Position numbers and translations under genes: made by a program. DNA of 32,399 nt from Clostridium sp. (GTDB lineage Bacteria > Bacteroidota > Bacteroidia > Bacteroidales > Muribaculaceae), in NCBI GenBank assembly GCA_023663805.1, contig JAMPGR010000001.1, positions 740,249 through 772,647 of the forward strand. The letters run 5' to 3'. Shown piece by piece: positions 1 through 8,017 of this stretch. The notes under the pieces are model-generated. The model had not been told where the DNA came from and searched no databases. It saw nothing but the letters and a program-made list of their open reading frames with translations. The stretch's first letter is position 1; each line of letters starts with the position of its first letter.

Positions 1-202
1 GGACCCAGAGGCGCAGCGCCCGGCGGAGCGACCGGTCGCCGCCGGCGAGGCGGTCGGCGGTGTCGTAGCCATACCAGCCGTAGCGACGGCCGGGACGGAG
101 GGTCTCGGTGATGAACCGGTAGGCGAAGGGGGAGTGAACCCCGAAGCCGCGCCTTGTCATCATCCGTCTGAACCTGGAGGTTGCCCGGGGTGACATCGTC
201 AT
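1..202 (-). CDS. Probable SAM-dependent (O-)methyltransferase, N-terminal part, cut by window edge
   Basis: Only about 67 codons are in the window; the gene continues past position 1. The readable N-terminus contains RRGFGVHSPFAYRFITE. The G-x-G-V-H-S-P-F-A-(Y/F)-x-(F/L)-I-T pattern is what I associate with the start of a Bacteroidetes family annotated as class I SAM-dependent methyltransferase. The SAM-binding domain itself would lie outside the window. The start is an ATG at 202-200 that overlaps the TGA of the upstream membrane-protein gene (TGATG), which implies translational coupling; ATGs at 196 or about 163 are alternatives. The gene is probably cotranscribed with the YfhO-like gene. 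The family call rests on one short motif, so the substrate is unknown and confidence is moderate. Confidence 0.55.
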   Translation of the reverse strand, partial: MTMSPRATSRFRRMMTRRGFGVHSPFAYRFITETLRPGRRYGWYGYDTADRLAGGDRSLRRALRLWV

Positions 203-2730
203 CAGGCTTCGGCGGGGGTTTCTCCGGATTTCGCCGGGAGTGTCGCCGGACGTCGGATCCAGAAGAAGAGAGACAGCGCCACGGCTGCGTAGATCAGGAT
301 AATGGCGATGGTCGCGGCGGTTCCGGTAGTGTGGAGCGACTCGGGATCGAAGGTCATGACAACGGTGTGGTGTCCGGCGGGGAGCCGCAGGGCGCGGAGG
401 GTCCAGTTGGCGCGGCCGATTTCAGCGGGCTCCCCGTCGACAGTTGCGCTCCACCCCCAGGGGAAATAGATCTCCGAGAAGAGGGCGACACCGCCGCGGG
501 CCGAGGTAGCCGAGTAGGTCAGGCGGTTCGGGGCATAGGAGGTCAGGAAGATCGTGTCACCCTCGGAGCGCGGAGCCGAAGCGCCGAGAGCCTGTTCGAA
601 GCGGCGGTCGGCGACGGCGGTTGTCCGGAGGTTGATTTCGGAGAGGGCGTCCATCTCCGCGTCGGGGGTCGCGACATATTCGACGCGGTCGACGAGCCAG
701 GCATTTCCGCGCGCATCGGGATTCCGCATATAAGCCGAGTCGAGGATGATATAGCGCGCGTTCAGCATACTGAGAACCTCCATATCGACCGAGTCGACAC
801 CCTGGCCGTCGGTGAAGTGGGAGAGATGGCGGTCGATTAGATCCTGGTAGCGGGTCAGTTTCGCGGCGTGGTATCCGCCGATGGTCTTGTGGTAATACGA
901 CGGCGCGGCCTCCCAGAATCGTGGGATGTCCATGACGCGGTAACTGGAAGTCGTGTCGGAAAGGATCGCGCGGTCGGCGTCGGTCAGCGGGAAAGCCTGG
1001 GCCGGGAACGAGGGGCGGCGTGTGAAACTGTCGTGGTCGAGATAGCGCTTGTTGACGAGGAAGAGGTCACCGACGATAACGAGGCCGACCAGCGTCAGCG
1101 CCATCGTCGCGTTCAGTCGCCATCGGCTGTAGGCGACGATGACGATCAGTCCGGCGGCTACGACGATGAAACTCCGGAGCGAGTCGGCCGAGACGAGCGA
1201 CGAGCGGAGTTGTTCGACGGCGGCGCGGAAGGGTGCGTAGGCGTAGAGTTGCCCGAGGCCCGACTCGATCTCGTGGTCGGGGACGACAGAACCGAATACG
1301 CTCGGCGTGATAATGCCGAGGAGGCAGACAAAGAGGGTGAAACCGAACGTGCCCCAGATCCGGGGACCGAAGGCTCTGAGCGGCTCGGGGGCCGTGAAGA
1401 TCTTCTGGAGCGCCATCGCCCCGAGGAGCGGCATCGTGAACCCGGCGATCACGAGGATACTTTCGACCGTCCGGAAGCGGCTGTACATCGGGAAATAATC
1501 AATCATGAAGTCAGTAGGCCCCATGAAATAGCGCCCCCAGGAGAGCACGATCGAGAAGAGCGTCAGCAGGAGCAGGGCCCACTTGACCGGCCCTCTGACT
1601 ATGAAACATCCGAGCAGGAACAGGGCGAAGATGAGCGCACCGACATATACCGGCCCGTTCGTCCCCTCGGGCGCACCGAAATACTGCGGGACATACTGGA
1701 GGTAGTATGCCGCCTGGGGGTCGAGTTTGCCGTTGTTGACCAGTTCGCGGGTCTCCTCCATCGCGTAGAGCGACATATAGCGTCCGCTCCCCTTCTCGGG
1801 CTTCATCGTCGCGCCCCCTTTGACGTTCGGAATCAGCAGGGTCCATGTCTCGGGGATCGTGTAACTGTATTGGGTTATATATGCCTTGTCGAGACCGGCT
1901 CCTTCGCCGGAGGTGCCGGCGGCGGAGGAGAGGTCGGAGTGGTTTCCGCGGATTGTCTCCTTCGAGTATTCGTAGGTGTTGTAGAGGCTCGGGAGATTGG
2001 CCGTCACGGCGAGTCCGCCGGCCACAACGAGCACCCCGGTCGCGACACACCAGCGGCCAACCTGGCGGCGGCGGATGTCGCGCACGAGGAAAGCAATCAT
2101 CAGTCCGGCGACGACGAAGAGAAAATAGTATGTCATCTGGACATGGTTCGAGGCGATCTGCATCATCCCGAACAGCGCCGTCATCGCCCCTCCGGCGAGC
2201 CATCGGCCGCGGTAGCAGAGAATCAGTCCGGCAATCGTCGGGGCGACATATGCGAGGGTAATGAATTTCCATAGGTGACCTGCACCTATTATAATGATAT
2301 AATAGGTCGAGAAACCGTAGGCGACAGCCCCGATCAGGGCGACCGGAAGCCGCATCCTCATCGTCAGCAGAAGAATCAGGAACCCGATTATCATCATCGC
2401 GAGGATATTCGCCGGAGCCGGCAATCCGAGCCCCATCACGGTGTTGATCCACGCGAAGAGAGCGTTCGACGGATAGGACGGGGAGATCTGGAAGGTTGGC
2501 ATACCGGAGAAGAGCGAGTTGGTCCAGCGGGTTGTTTCGCCGGTCTGGTCGTGAAAGAGTTTCGCTTCCTGGCCAATCGCCGTACCCTGCTGCATGTCGT
2601 GCTGCTGAAGCACGTTCCCCTCGACGGCGTCGGGGTGGAAGTAGGCCATCGAGATGACAGCGATAATGACGACAGCGAGGAGGGTTCCCCAGACGCGGCG
2701 GTCTTTCAGGCGGGATATCAGTTGGTTCAT
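202..2730 (-). CDS. YfhO-family polytopic membrane protein (GT-C-like glycosyltransferase fold)
   Basis: The product is about 842 aa. It has an N-terminal TM helix after the RLKDRRVW segment, a large extracytoplasmic loop (FHPDAVEGN..., a TRWTNSLFSGMPTFQ segment near residue 80), then about a dozen hydrophobic helices to around residue 570, and a soluble C-terminal domain (VMDIPRFWEAAPSYYHKTIGGYH) with a final TM helix. This layout and the TNSLFSGMPTFQ/IGGYH motifs are typical of bacterial YfhO membrane proteins. YfhO proteins in Firmicutes are linked to glycosylation of cell-envelope polymers; the Bacteroidales role is not established. I chose the ATG at 2730 (MNQLISRL) because the longer frame starts at a TTG lying inside the -7 promoter element. 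No terminator separates it from the downstream methyltransferase gene. Confidence 0.85.
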   Translation of the reverse strand: MNQLISRLKDRRVWGTLLAVVIIAVISMAYFHPDAVEGNVLQQHDMQQGTAIGQEAKLFHDQTGETTRWTNSLFSGMPTFQISPSYPSNALFAWINTVMGLGLPAPANILAMMIIGFLILLLTMRMRLPVALIGAVAYGFSTYYIIIIGAGHLWKFITLAYVAPTIAGLILCYRGRWLAGGAMTALFGMMQIASNHVQMTYYFLFVVAGLMIAFLVRDIRRRQVGRWCVATGVLVVAGGLAVTANLPSLYNTYEYSKETIRGNHSDLSSAAGTSGEGAGLDKAYITQYSYTIPETWTLLIPNVKGGATMKPEKGSGRYMSLYAMEETRELVNNGKLDPQAAYYLQYVPQYFGAPEGTNGPVYVGALIFALFLLGCFIVRGPVKWALLLLTLFSIVLSWGRYFMGPTDFMIDYFPMYSRFRTVESILVIAGFTMPLLGAMALQKIFTAPEPLRAFGPRIWGTFGFTLFVCLLGIITPSVFGSVVPDHEIESGLGQLYAYAPFRAAVEQLRSSLVSADSLRSFIVVAAGLIVIVAYSRWRLNATMALTLVGLVIVGDLFLVNKRYLDHDSFTRRPSFPAQAFPLTDADRAILSDTTSSYRVMDIPRFWEAAPSYYHKTIGGYHAAKLTRYQDLIDRHLSHFTDGQGVDSVDMEVLSMLNARYIILDSAYMRNPDARGNAWLVDRVEYVATPDAEMDALSEINLRTTAVADRRFEQALGASAPRSEGDTIFLTSYAPNRLTYSATSARGGVALFSEIYFPWGWSATVDGEPAEIGRANWTLRALRLPAGHHTVVMTFDPESLHTTGTAATIAIILIYAAVALSLFFWIRRPATLPAKSGETPAEA

Positions 2731-2766
2731 GATTCGGGAGTATAAAAGTTTGTTTTTTTCGATTGA

Positions 2767-2799
2767 CAAAACTACAAAAAACCCGCGACGTGGCCAAAA
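2767..2799 (-). promoter_or_regulatory. Bacteroidetes-type promoter of the YfhO-like gene
   Basis: On the minus strand the -7 element TAGTTTTG (2767-2774) is preceded after 20 bp by TTTTG (2795-2799), matching the TTTG-N19-20-TAnnTTTG Bacteroidetes sigma-factor pattern. It predicts a leader of about 30 nt before the ATG at 2730. The -33 box coincides with the last T residues of the terminator of the upstream gene. Confidence 0.7.
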
Positions 2800-2830
2800 T
2801 AAAAAGGTTCCCGGCCGCCGGCCGGGAACC
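2796..2830 (-). terminator. Rho-independent terminator of the GH85 gene
   Basis: A perfect 11-bp GC-rich stem with a 3-nt loop (GGTTCCCGGCC/GGCCGGGAACC, 2806-2830) is followed on the minus strand by TTTTTATTTT. It lies about 60 bp after the GH85 stop codon. The plus-strand side has no T-run, so it works in the minus direction. Confidence 0.85.
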
Positions 2831-2843
2831 TCGGTTATTTCCG

Positions 2844-2890
2844 ATAAATCTTATAAGTTTTATAAATCTTATAAATCTTATAAGACTTAT
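2844..2890. repeat. Short AT-rich tandem/palindromic repeat (ATAAATCTTATAA units)
   Basis: About 3-4 imperfect copies of a 10-14 bp unit built around the palindrome CTTATAAG lie between the GH85 stop codon and its terminator. It is non-coding. I know of similar CTTATAAG-type intergenic repeats in Bacteroidales genomes; the function is unknown. Confidence 0.7.
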
Positions 2891-2892
2891 GA

Positions 2893-5800
2893 TTACTGCT
2901 TGATCAGTTTTAGGGAGCGGATGACGCGGCCGCCCGAAACGATGTTGACCAGGTAGACACCCGCGTCTCTGACGCTGACAGCCATGACGCCGTCGGCCTC
3001 GACAGCGGCGGTGCGCTGGGCGACGAGTTTGCCGGCGATGTCGTAGACGGCGGCGGTGTAGGTGCCGGGTTCGGGATAGGTGATCATGATTGCGTCGTCG
3101 ACGGTGTAAACCTCGATCTCGTTGTCGTCGGCGATACCGGCGATCGCGTTGGTCTTGTCAGCGACGGTAACCAGCGGATAGTCGCGAGAATCCTGGCCGA
3201 AGGGGTTCGAAAGGGTCAGTGTGACGCTCCGGTCACCCTTCTTCTGGAGGCGGATCTTCGCGGAGCCTTCGGTGTCGCTACCGGAGTTCTCGCCGATTGT
3301 TGCCATACGTGCGGTCCAGGTCGGAACGGTCTCGACCTTGAAGCCTGTGCCGTCGATCATCGGGGAACCGGTTGTGTAGATCGGGAGTTCGGGGCACTGT
3401 TTGCCGCGGCCTTCGCCGCCGTCGGCGGTAATCGAGAAGTTACATGCCTTCGCGCCCTCGATCGAACCCTTCGAGTAGAACCAGTTGTCGACATCGACCT
3501 TGTCCTCGAACGACCAGAAGCAGCGGACATTCTCCGGGAGATTCTCCGGGTCGAGACCTGCGTAGGCCTTCTGGGCATCCTCTTCGGTAATCGAGCCGCT
3601 CCAGATTGTCAGGTCGTCGATCACGCCGGTGTTGTACTTCGGCTCGGAACCTGCGCCGCCGCCGAGGGAGAACCAGTTGTTACCGTCGAGGCCATAGCCG
3701 TTGGAGATCCACCATGTCTCGGGATCTTCAGGCTTGACGGTCGAGACGGGAACTTTCGTGCCGCCGCCGCCGGGGCCTGTTGCGATATAGGTCGGGAGAA
3801 CTTCGTGGCCGTTGATGAACGTACGCAGGCGGCTCTTGCTGCCGGTTGTCTCGAAGCAGAGAGCGAGGTGGGTCCATGCGCCTTCGACGAGGGTTGCGTC
3901 GTCGCCGTAGTGATACTGAATCTCGTAGCTCTGGTTTGTACGGAATGTCGGGACGAAGACACCGTTCTGGTCGACGTCACACCAGCACCAGCCCCAGTTG
4001 TTGTTAGGCCATGAGCCGGTACGGTCTTCGGCAGCGAAGAGGCGCGAAGAGCCCGAGGGGTAGTTCAGTTTGATCCACGCGCTGACGGCGAAGTTTTCGC
4101 GGAGACCGATGACATCCTTGACGGGGAAACCAATGAACTGCTCGTTGATTTCGATTGCCTGCGAGCCGATACCGTCGGCTTCGCGGCCGGTGTAGCCGAA
4201 TGTCAGTTCGTCATCGAGCAGGACAGAGACGGGAGCCTCCTCGGAGCCGTTGATTGTCAGGGTCTCGATCTGGGGAAGTGCGCCCTTCTCCCATGCGGTC
4301 ACGGTGATGTAGTAGTTGAATCGGCGGGATCCGACCTGGAGGTCATATGCCTCGATCTGGTCGAGGCTGGCGGTTACGGATGTTCCGTTCTGTTCGAAGA
4401 CCTTCTCTCCGGCGCGGTTATAGATTGTCCAGGTCTCGGCTTCGTGTTTCGGGTCGGCGAAAGCGAGGGTGAAATCTTCGCCCGGTTTGATTGTCTGCTT
4501 GTCGATTGTAATCGAGTTGTCGAGTGTATAGGTTCCGCAGTCGGTGTATGCGCTCCATGCGATTTCCGATTCGGAATCCATATCGGTCGAAACGGCCTGG
4601 ATACCGTAGCGGATCTTGCCGGCCTTTGTTTCGTCGACAGGTGCACCGTAGACCATGGCGGCCCAGGATGTTGTCAGACCTGTGTTGACCGGTTCGCAAC
4701 CCTCCTGCTGGCTCCAGATGCGGAAGAGCGAGGTGTTGACGTCGAGGTTGTAGCAGGGCTCACCGGCAGCCTTGTTGTTCGGCATGTTGAAGATGACCTT
4801 CGCGTCGGCGCCGCTCTTGTTGTAGGCCAGGGTGCGGGCCAGGGAGATTGTCGGGGCGTTCGGGGTCTGGTATGTGCCGCGCTTGATCGACATTTCGCCG
4901 AGGTAGAGGTCCATGTTCTCGGCGTTCTGGAAGTGGAGGGCGAGAACGGCGATCGTCTTGTTGCGCAGGGCGGTGCCAATCTGCTGGGTCACTTTGAAAG
5001 TCTTTTCGACCCAGACTTCGTCGTCGGCAGCGACAGTTTTCGAATCCATCACCTGGAGACGGTTTTCGACGAGAGCCTCGGTGTTGTTGAGGTCGGTCAA
5101 GGCGAGGGAGATATCGGCCTTTCCTGCGACGAGTTTGTAGCGGACGGTGATCTGGTCGTTCGACTTCAGGGTGAAGGCGGTCTTGAAGAGATGGAGGTAT
5201 TCATTCTCGGAGGAGCCGTGGACGCGGAGGCAGGAACCGCCCATCCAGGCGTCGTCCCAGATGAATTCGGCGTCGAGGCCGTTGGCGACGACGTTCGACA
5301 TCTCTTTTCCGAGGAACTCGTTGGCGAACCAGAAGCGCCATGTCGGGAGGTAGTCCTGAACGCCGATGTTATACCATTCGTTGTCGTTCTGGCGCTCACC
5401 CTTCCAGTTCAAGAAGCGGCCGTTACCGAGGTTGAAGAAGGTCACGAACGGTTCATCGTCGAGATCCCAGCCGAGCGAGGAGCGTGCGCTGAGGAACTGC
5501 GACATGCCGAACCAGTTCTGCTGGACACCGAGGCTGGTCAGACGGTAGACATCGATCTGGTCGATCGGGTTGCGGTTGCCGTTCGTGAACCACCATTCGA
5601 GCAGTTTCTGATAGGTCTGCTGCTTTGCGAGGTCGGTCGAACCGAACTGCGAGCGGGGAGCCCAGAAGTAGTTGAAGTCGTGAGCGCCCCAGAGGCCTAC
5701 GGAGTAGTTGAGAGTCTTGTGCATCTCCCATTCGGTCGATGTTTTGCAACCACCCTGCATATTCATACCGCCGTAGAGGTCGCGGAGGTCGCGGCCGAGC

Positions 5801-6660
5801 TGGCTGGCGGTGCTGATCGAGGTGTTGATAAGGCTGGTGTTGTTCCAGTTGTAGTTAAGGAAGAGCGACATCCGCTCATTGTCCTTGTCGCCGAAGATTG
5901 CGTCGTTGTGGGTGCCGAGACCGTCGGTGAAGTTGATCGAGCCGTTGTCGTCGGTTCCGGTATACCAGAGGTTCTCGAAAATCGGGTTGGTTTCGCGCAT
6001 CTTCCGGACGAGGTTGGCGTGGAAGGTGTTCAGGCGGTTCATCAGCGATGATCCTGCGTTGCCGAACTCGGAGTTGTAACCGAGGCCGTCGACACCGTGA
6101 TAGGTCAGGAACTGGGCGGCCTTGTTCGCATCTGTGCCGGCGAGGTTGGTCAGACAGGTTGCCCAGTCGCCGCTGAGGGAGGCGTTCGGAATCGAGGCGA
6201 CGCCGGAGACAGCGACACCGTTCTTATGGGCGACGTCGGCCAGGGCGCCGGGAACCCATCCGAAGGGTGCGGTCCAATCGCCATAGTGGGTCACATAACT
6301 CCAGGTCGAGAAGACCTCCGAGTCGAACAGGCCGTTCGGGAGGGCGTCGGTGTGTACGCCGTTGAGGTTTGTGTTGCCGACCGGAATCCAGAGAAGGAGT
6401 TTCTTGTCGTTCTCGTCGTTGATGCCGGGCATGATCTGGGTCGGAAGGTTGCGGGCGATCCGCTCTTTCGGCTTGACGCGGGAGATGAAGAAGTTTTCAT
6501 CTTCCATTCCGGCAATTTGCTGGCCGGGTGTCCAGCCGTTGATGTAGGTCGGGAGGGAGGAACTGTTCGGCCACGTAATGTAGTCCGAGGTGAGTTTCTG
6601 CGCACCCGCCGTCAACGCGATCATAGACAATCCGGCAAAAAGGTAGAATTTGCTTTTCAT
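2893..6660 (-). CDS. Secreted GH85 endo-beta-N-acetylglucosaminidase with LamG and type IX sorting domains
   Basis: The product is 1255 aa. A signal peptide (MKSKFYLFAGLSMIALTAGA, cleavage near residue 20) precedes a GH85 endo-beta-N-acetylglucosaminidase module at about residues 25-400. Its HGVDGLGYNSEF segment carries the family's N-x-E catalytic pair (Asn196 orients the substrate N-acetyl group, Glu198 is the acid/base). Beta-sandwich modules follow (about 440-600 and 600-800), then a LamG/concanavalin-like domain (about 820-1055). The last ~75 residues (VYDIAGKLVAQ...GVYLVNIVSGGRVIRSLKLIKQ) are a typical T9SS type A sorting domain. The enzyme should cut the chitobiose core of N-glycans outside the cell or on its surface. 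It is a single-gene unit with its own promoter and terminator. The GH85 call is strong; the exact glycan preference is unknown. Confidence 0.88.
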   Translation of the reverse strand: MKSKFYLFAGLSMIALTAGAQKLTSDYITWPNSSSLPTYINGWTPGQQIAGMEDENFFISRVKPKERIARNLPTQIMPGINDENDKKLLLWIPVGNTNLNGVHTDALPNGLFDSEVFSTWSYVTHYGDWTAPFGWVPGALADVAHKNGVAVSGVASIPNASLSGDWATCLTNLAGTDANKAAQFLTYHGVDGLGYNSEFGNAGSSLMNRLNTFHANLVRKMRETNPIFENLWYTGTDDNGSINFTDGLGTHNDAIFGDKDNERMSLFLNYNWNNTSLINTSISTASQLGRDLRDLYGGMNMQGGCKTSTEWEMHKTLNYSVGLWGAHDFNYFWAPRSQFGSTDLAKQQTYQKLLEWWFTNGNRNPIDQIDVYRLTSLGVQQNWFGMSQFLSARSSLGWDLDDEPFVTFFNLGNGRFLNWKGERQNDNEWYNIGVQDYLPTWRFWFANEFLGKEMSNVVANGLDAEFIWDDAWMGGSCLRVHGSSENEYLHLFKTAFTLKSNDQITVRYKLVAGKADISLALTDLNNTEALVENRLQVMDSKTVAADDEVWVEKTFKVTQQIGTALRNKTIAVLALHFQNAENMDLYLGEMSIKRGTYQTPNAPTISLARTLAYNKSGADAKVIFNMPNNKAAGEPCYNLDVNTSLFRIWSQQEGCEPVNTGLTTSWAAMVYGAPVDETKAGKIRYGIQAVSTDMDSESEIAWSAYTDCGTYTLDNSITIDKQTIKPGEDFTLAFADPKHEAETWTIYNRAGEKVFEQNGTSVTASLDQIEAYDLQVGSRRFNYYITVTAWEKGALPQIETLTINGSEEAPVSVLLDDELTFGYTGREADGIGSQAIEINEQFIGFPVKDVIGLRENFAVSAWIKLNYPSGSSRLFAAEDRTGSWPNNNWGWCWCDVDQNGVFVPTFRTNQSYEIQYHYGDDATLVEGAWTHLALCFETTGSKSRLRTFINGHEVLPTYIATGPGGGGTKVPVSTVKPEDPETWWISNGYGLDGNNWFSLGGGAGSEPKYNTGVIDDLTIWSGSITEEDAQKAYAGLDPENLPENVRCFWSFEDKVDVDNWFYSKGSIEGAKACNFSITADGGEGRGKQCPELPIYTTGSPMIDGTGFKVETVPTWTARMATIGENSGSDTEGSAKIRLQKKGDRSVTLTLSNPFGQDSRDYPLVTVADKTNAIAGIADDNEIEVYTVDDAIMITYPEPGTYTAAVYDIAGKLVAQRTAAVEADGVMAVSVRDAGVYLVNIVSGGRVIRSLKLIKQ

Positions 6661-6733
6661 GTGAAGTTGTTGATGATTAGGTAATTATAGAGTTATTTAC
6701 GATTGGTTTTTCAAATCGGGATAGATTTCGTTG

Positions 6734-6764
6734 CAAAGATAATAAAAAAATATGTCTGTCAAAA
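6734..6764 (-). promoter_or_regulatory. Promoter of the GH85 gene
   Basis: The -7 element TATCTTTG (6734-6741, followed by C) is preceded by TTTTG (6760-6764) with 18 bp spacing on the minus strand. It predicts a leader of roughly 65 nt before the ATG at 6660. Confidence 0.75.
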
Positions 6765-6977
6765 CAATTTGCCGGGTAAAAAGGGGAGGGAGAGGGAATT
6801 GCGGTCAGGGCGGTCAGACAATGATTCGGCAAAGTTGTTGGAAGGCGGGAATGCCAGGCGGTACATTTCGGCTTTCTCTGACTGAGGCCGCATACGTCGG
6901 CGCGGGTCGTCGACAGAGCCTCGGAGTCTCCATTGGGACTCCGGGGCTGATATATCTCCCCTCCTCCCATCCACACA
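6765..6977. other. Intergenic region between prs terminator and GH85 promoter; no convincing gene
   Basis: Open frames of 60-99 codons exist on both strands but none has a recognisable domain or initiation context. The region holds a small hairpin near 6923-6942 (GGAGTC...GACTCC) without a T-run, and purine-rich stretches. It has a GC-rich, coding-like composition, and I have a weak impression of resemblance to a recurrent Bacteroidales intergenic sequence. I cannot assign a function. Confidence 0.4.
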
Positions 6978-7016
6978 TAAAAAATCCCCCCGGGGCGCGG
7001 ATGGTCCCGGGGGAGG
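6978..7016 (-). terminator. Terminator of prs
   Basis: Reading the minus strand, a CCCCCGGG...CCCGGGGG stem with a ~10-nt loop is followed by ATTTTTTATG. It starts about 20 bp after the prs stop codon. Confidence 0.8.
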
Positions 7017-7035
7017 TATCGTCGAGGGAGGTGTC

Positions 7036-7980
7036 TTACTTAAAGATATAGGCCGAGGAGATCGACTGGTTGTTGTGGACGCGGTTGATCGTGTCGGCGA
7101 TCATGTGGGCGACGGAGATGACAGTCATCTTCTTGCTCTCTTTGCGCAGGGGGATCGAGTTGGTGAAGATCATCTCGGTCATGCCGCTGTTGTCGATACG
7201 CTCGGTCGCGGGATCGCTCAGGATCGCGTGAGAAGCGAGCGCGCGAACCGACTTCGCACCCTTCTCGAGCATCAGTTCGGCAGCCTTCACGATCGTACCG
7301 GCCGTGTCGACCATGTCATCAATCAGAATGACGTTCTTGTCCTTGACATCGCCGATGACGGTCATGTCGGCAACGACGTTGGCCTTGGCGCGCTGTTTGT
7401 GGCAGAGAACGAGGGGAACGTCGAGATACTTCGCATAACTGTTGGCGCGTTTCGCACCGCCGACATCGGGTGTCGCGATCACGAGGTTGTCGAGTTTCAG
7501 CGACTCGATGTAGGGGATGAAGACGGTCGAGGCGTAGAGGTGGTCGACCGGGACATTGAAGAATCCCTGAATCTGGTCGGCGTGGAGGTCCATCGTGATG
7601 ACACGGTTTACGCCGGCGGCGCTGAGGAGGTCGGCGACAAGTTTGGCAGCAATCGAGACGCGCGGTTTGTCCTTGCGATCCTGGCGGGCCCATCCGAAGT
7701 AGGGGATCACGGCGATGACAGAGTGGGCCGAAGCGCGCTTGGCGGCGTCGATCATCAGCAGGAGTTCCATCAGATTGTCGGTCGAGGGGAAGGTCGACTG
7801 AACGAGGTAGACCTCGCAGCCGCGAATCGGTTCTTCGAACGAAACCTCGAATTCGCCGTCGGCGAAGTGGGTGATGTTCATTTTTCCGAGCTCAATTCCG
7901 AGATCCTTGCAGATCTCTTCGGCCATATAACGTGACTTCGTACCGGCGAAAATCTTGATGGGGTGAATTATAGAATTCAT
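7036..7980 (-). CDS. prs: Ribose-phosphate pyrophosphokinase (PRPP synthetase)
   Basis: The product is 314 aa, the normal length for class I PRPP synthetases. It transfers pyrophosphate from ATP to ribose 5-phosphate to make PRPP for purine, pyrimidine, histidine, tryptophan and NAD synthesis in the cytoplasm. Visible signatures are IKIFAGTKSR at the N-terminus, FGWARQDRKDKPR (residues 95-107), the DLHADQIQGFF signature (131-141) and the PRPP-binding loop VILIDDMVDTAGT (217-229). The ATG at 7980 fits the family N-terminus. A consensus -7 element lies immediately upstream, overlapping the end of the amylase gene, and a strong terminator follows, so prs can be expressed alone. Confidence 0.97.
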   Translation of the reverse strand: MNSIIHPIKIFAGTKSRYMAEEICKDLGIELGKMNITHFADGEFEVSFEEPIRGCEVYLVQSTFPSTDNLMELLLMIDAAKRASAHSVIAVIPYFGWARQDRKDKPRVSIAAKLVADLLSAAGVNRVITMDLHADQIQGFFNVPVDHLYASTVFIPYIESLKLDNLVIATPDVGGAKRANSYAKYLDVPLVLCHKQRAKANVVADMTVIGDVKDKNVILIDDMVDTAGTIVKAAELMLEKGAKSVRALASHAILSDPATERIDNSGMTEMIFTNSIPLRKESKKMTVISVAHMIADTINRVHNNQSISSAYIFK

Positions 7981-8009
7981 AGTTGGGTGTGATGGGTGTG
8001 AATTTTTTG

Positions 8010-8017
8010 CAAAGTTA
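8010..8017 (-). promoter_or_regulatory. -7 promoter element of prs, overlapping the amylase stop codon
   Basis: TAACTTTG followed by C on the minus strand matches TAnnTTTGC. Its first three bases are the TAA stop codon of the upstream amylase gene (8015-8017). No clear TTTG -33 box is seen. The implied leader is about 25-30 nt. Confidence 0.65.

Noticed and set aside
181..840. Long plus-strand open frames over the YfhO gene (also 868-2274) and minus-strand frame 1511-2797
   Set aside because: GC-rich antisense or frame-shifted shadows of a clear membrane-protein gene; no domain sense, biased Arg/Asp/Gly composition.
6677..6976. 99-codon minus-strand frame between prs and GH85
   Set aside because: Runs through the GH85 promoter, has no recognisable domain, and has no initiation signal.
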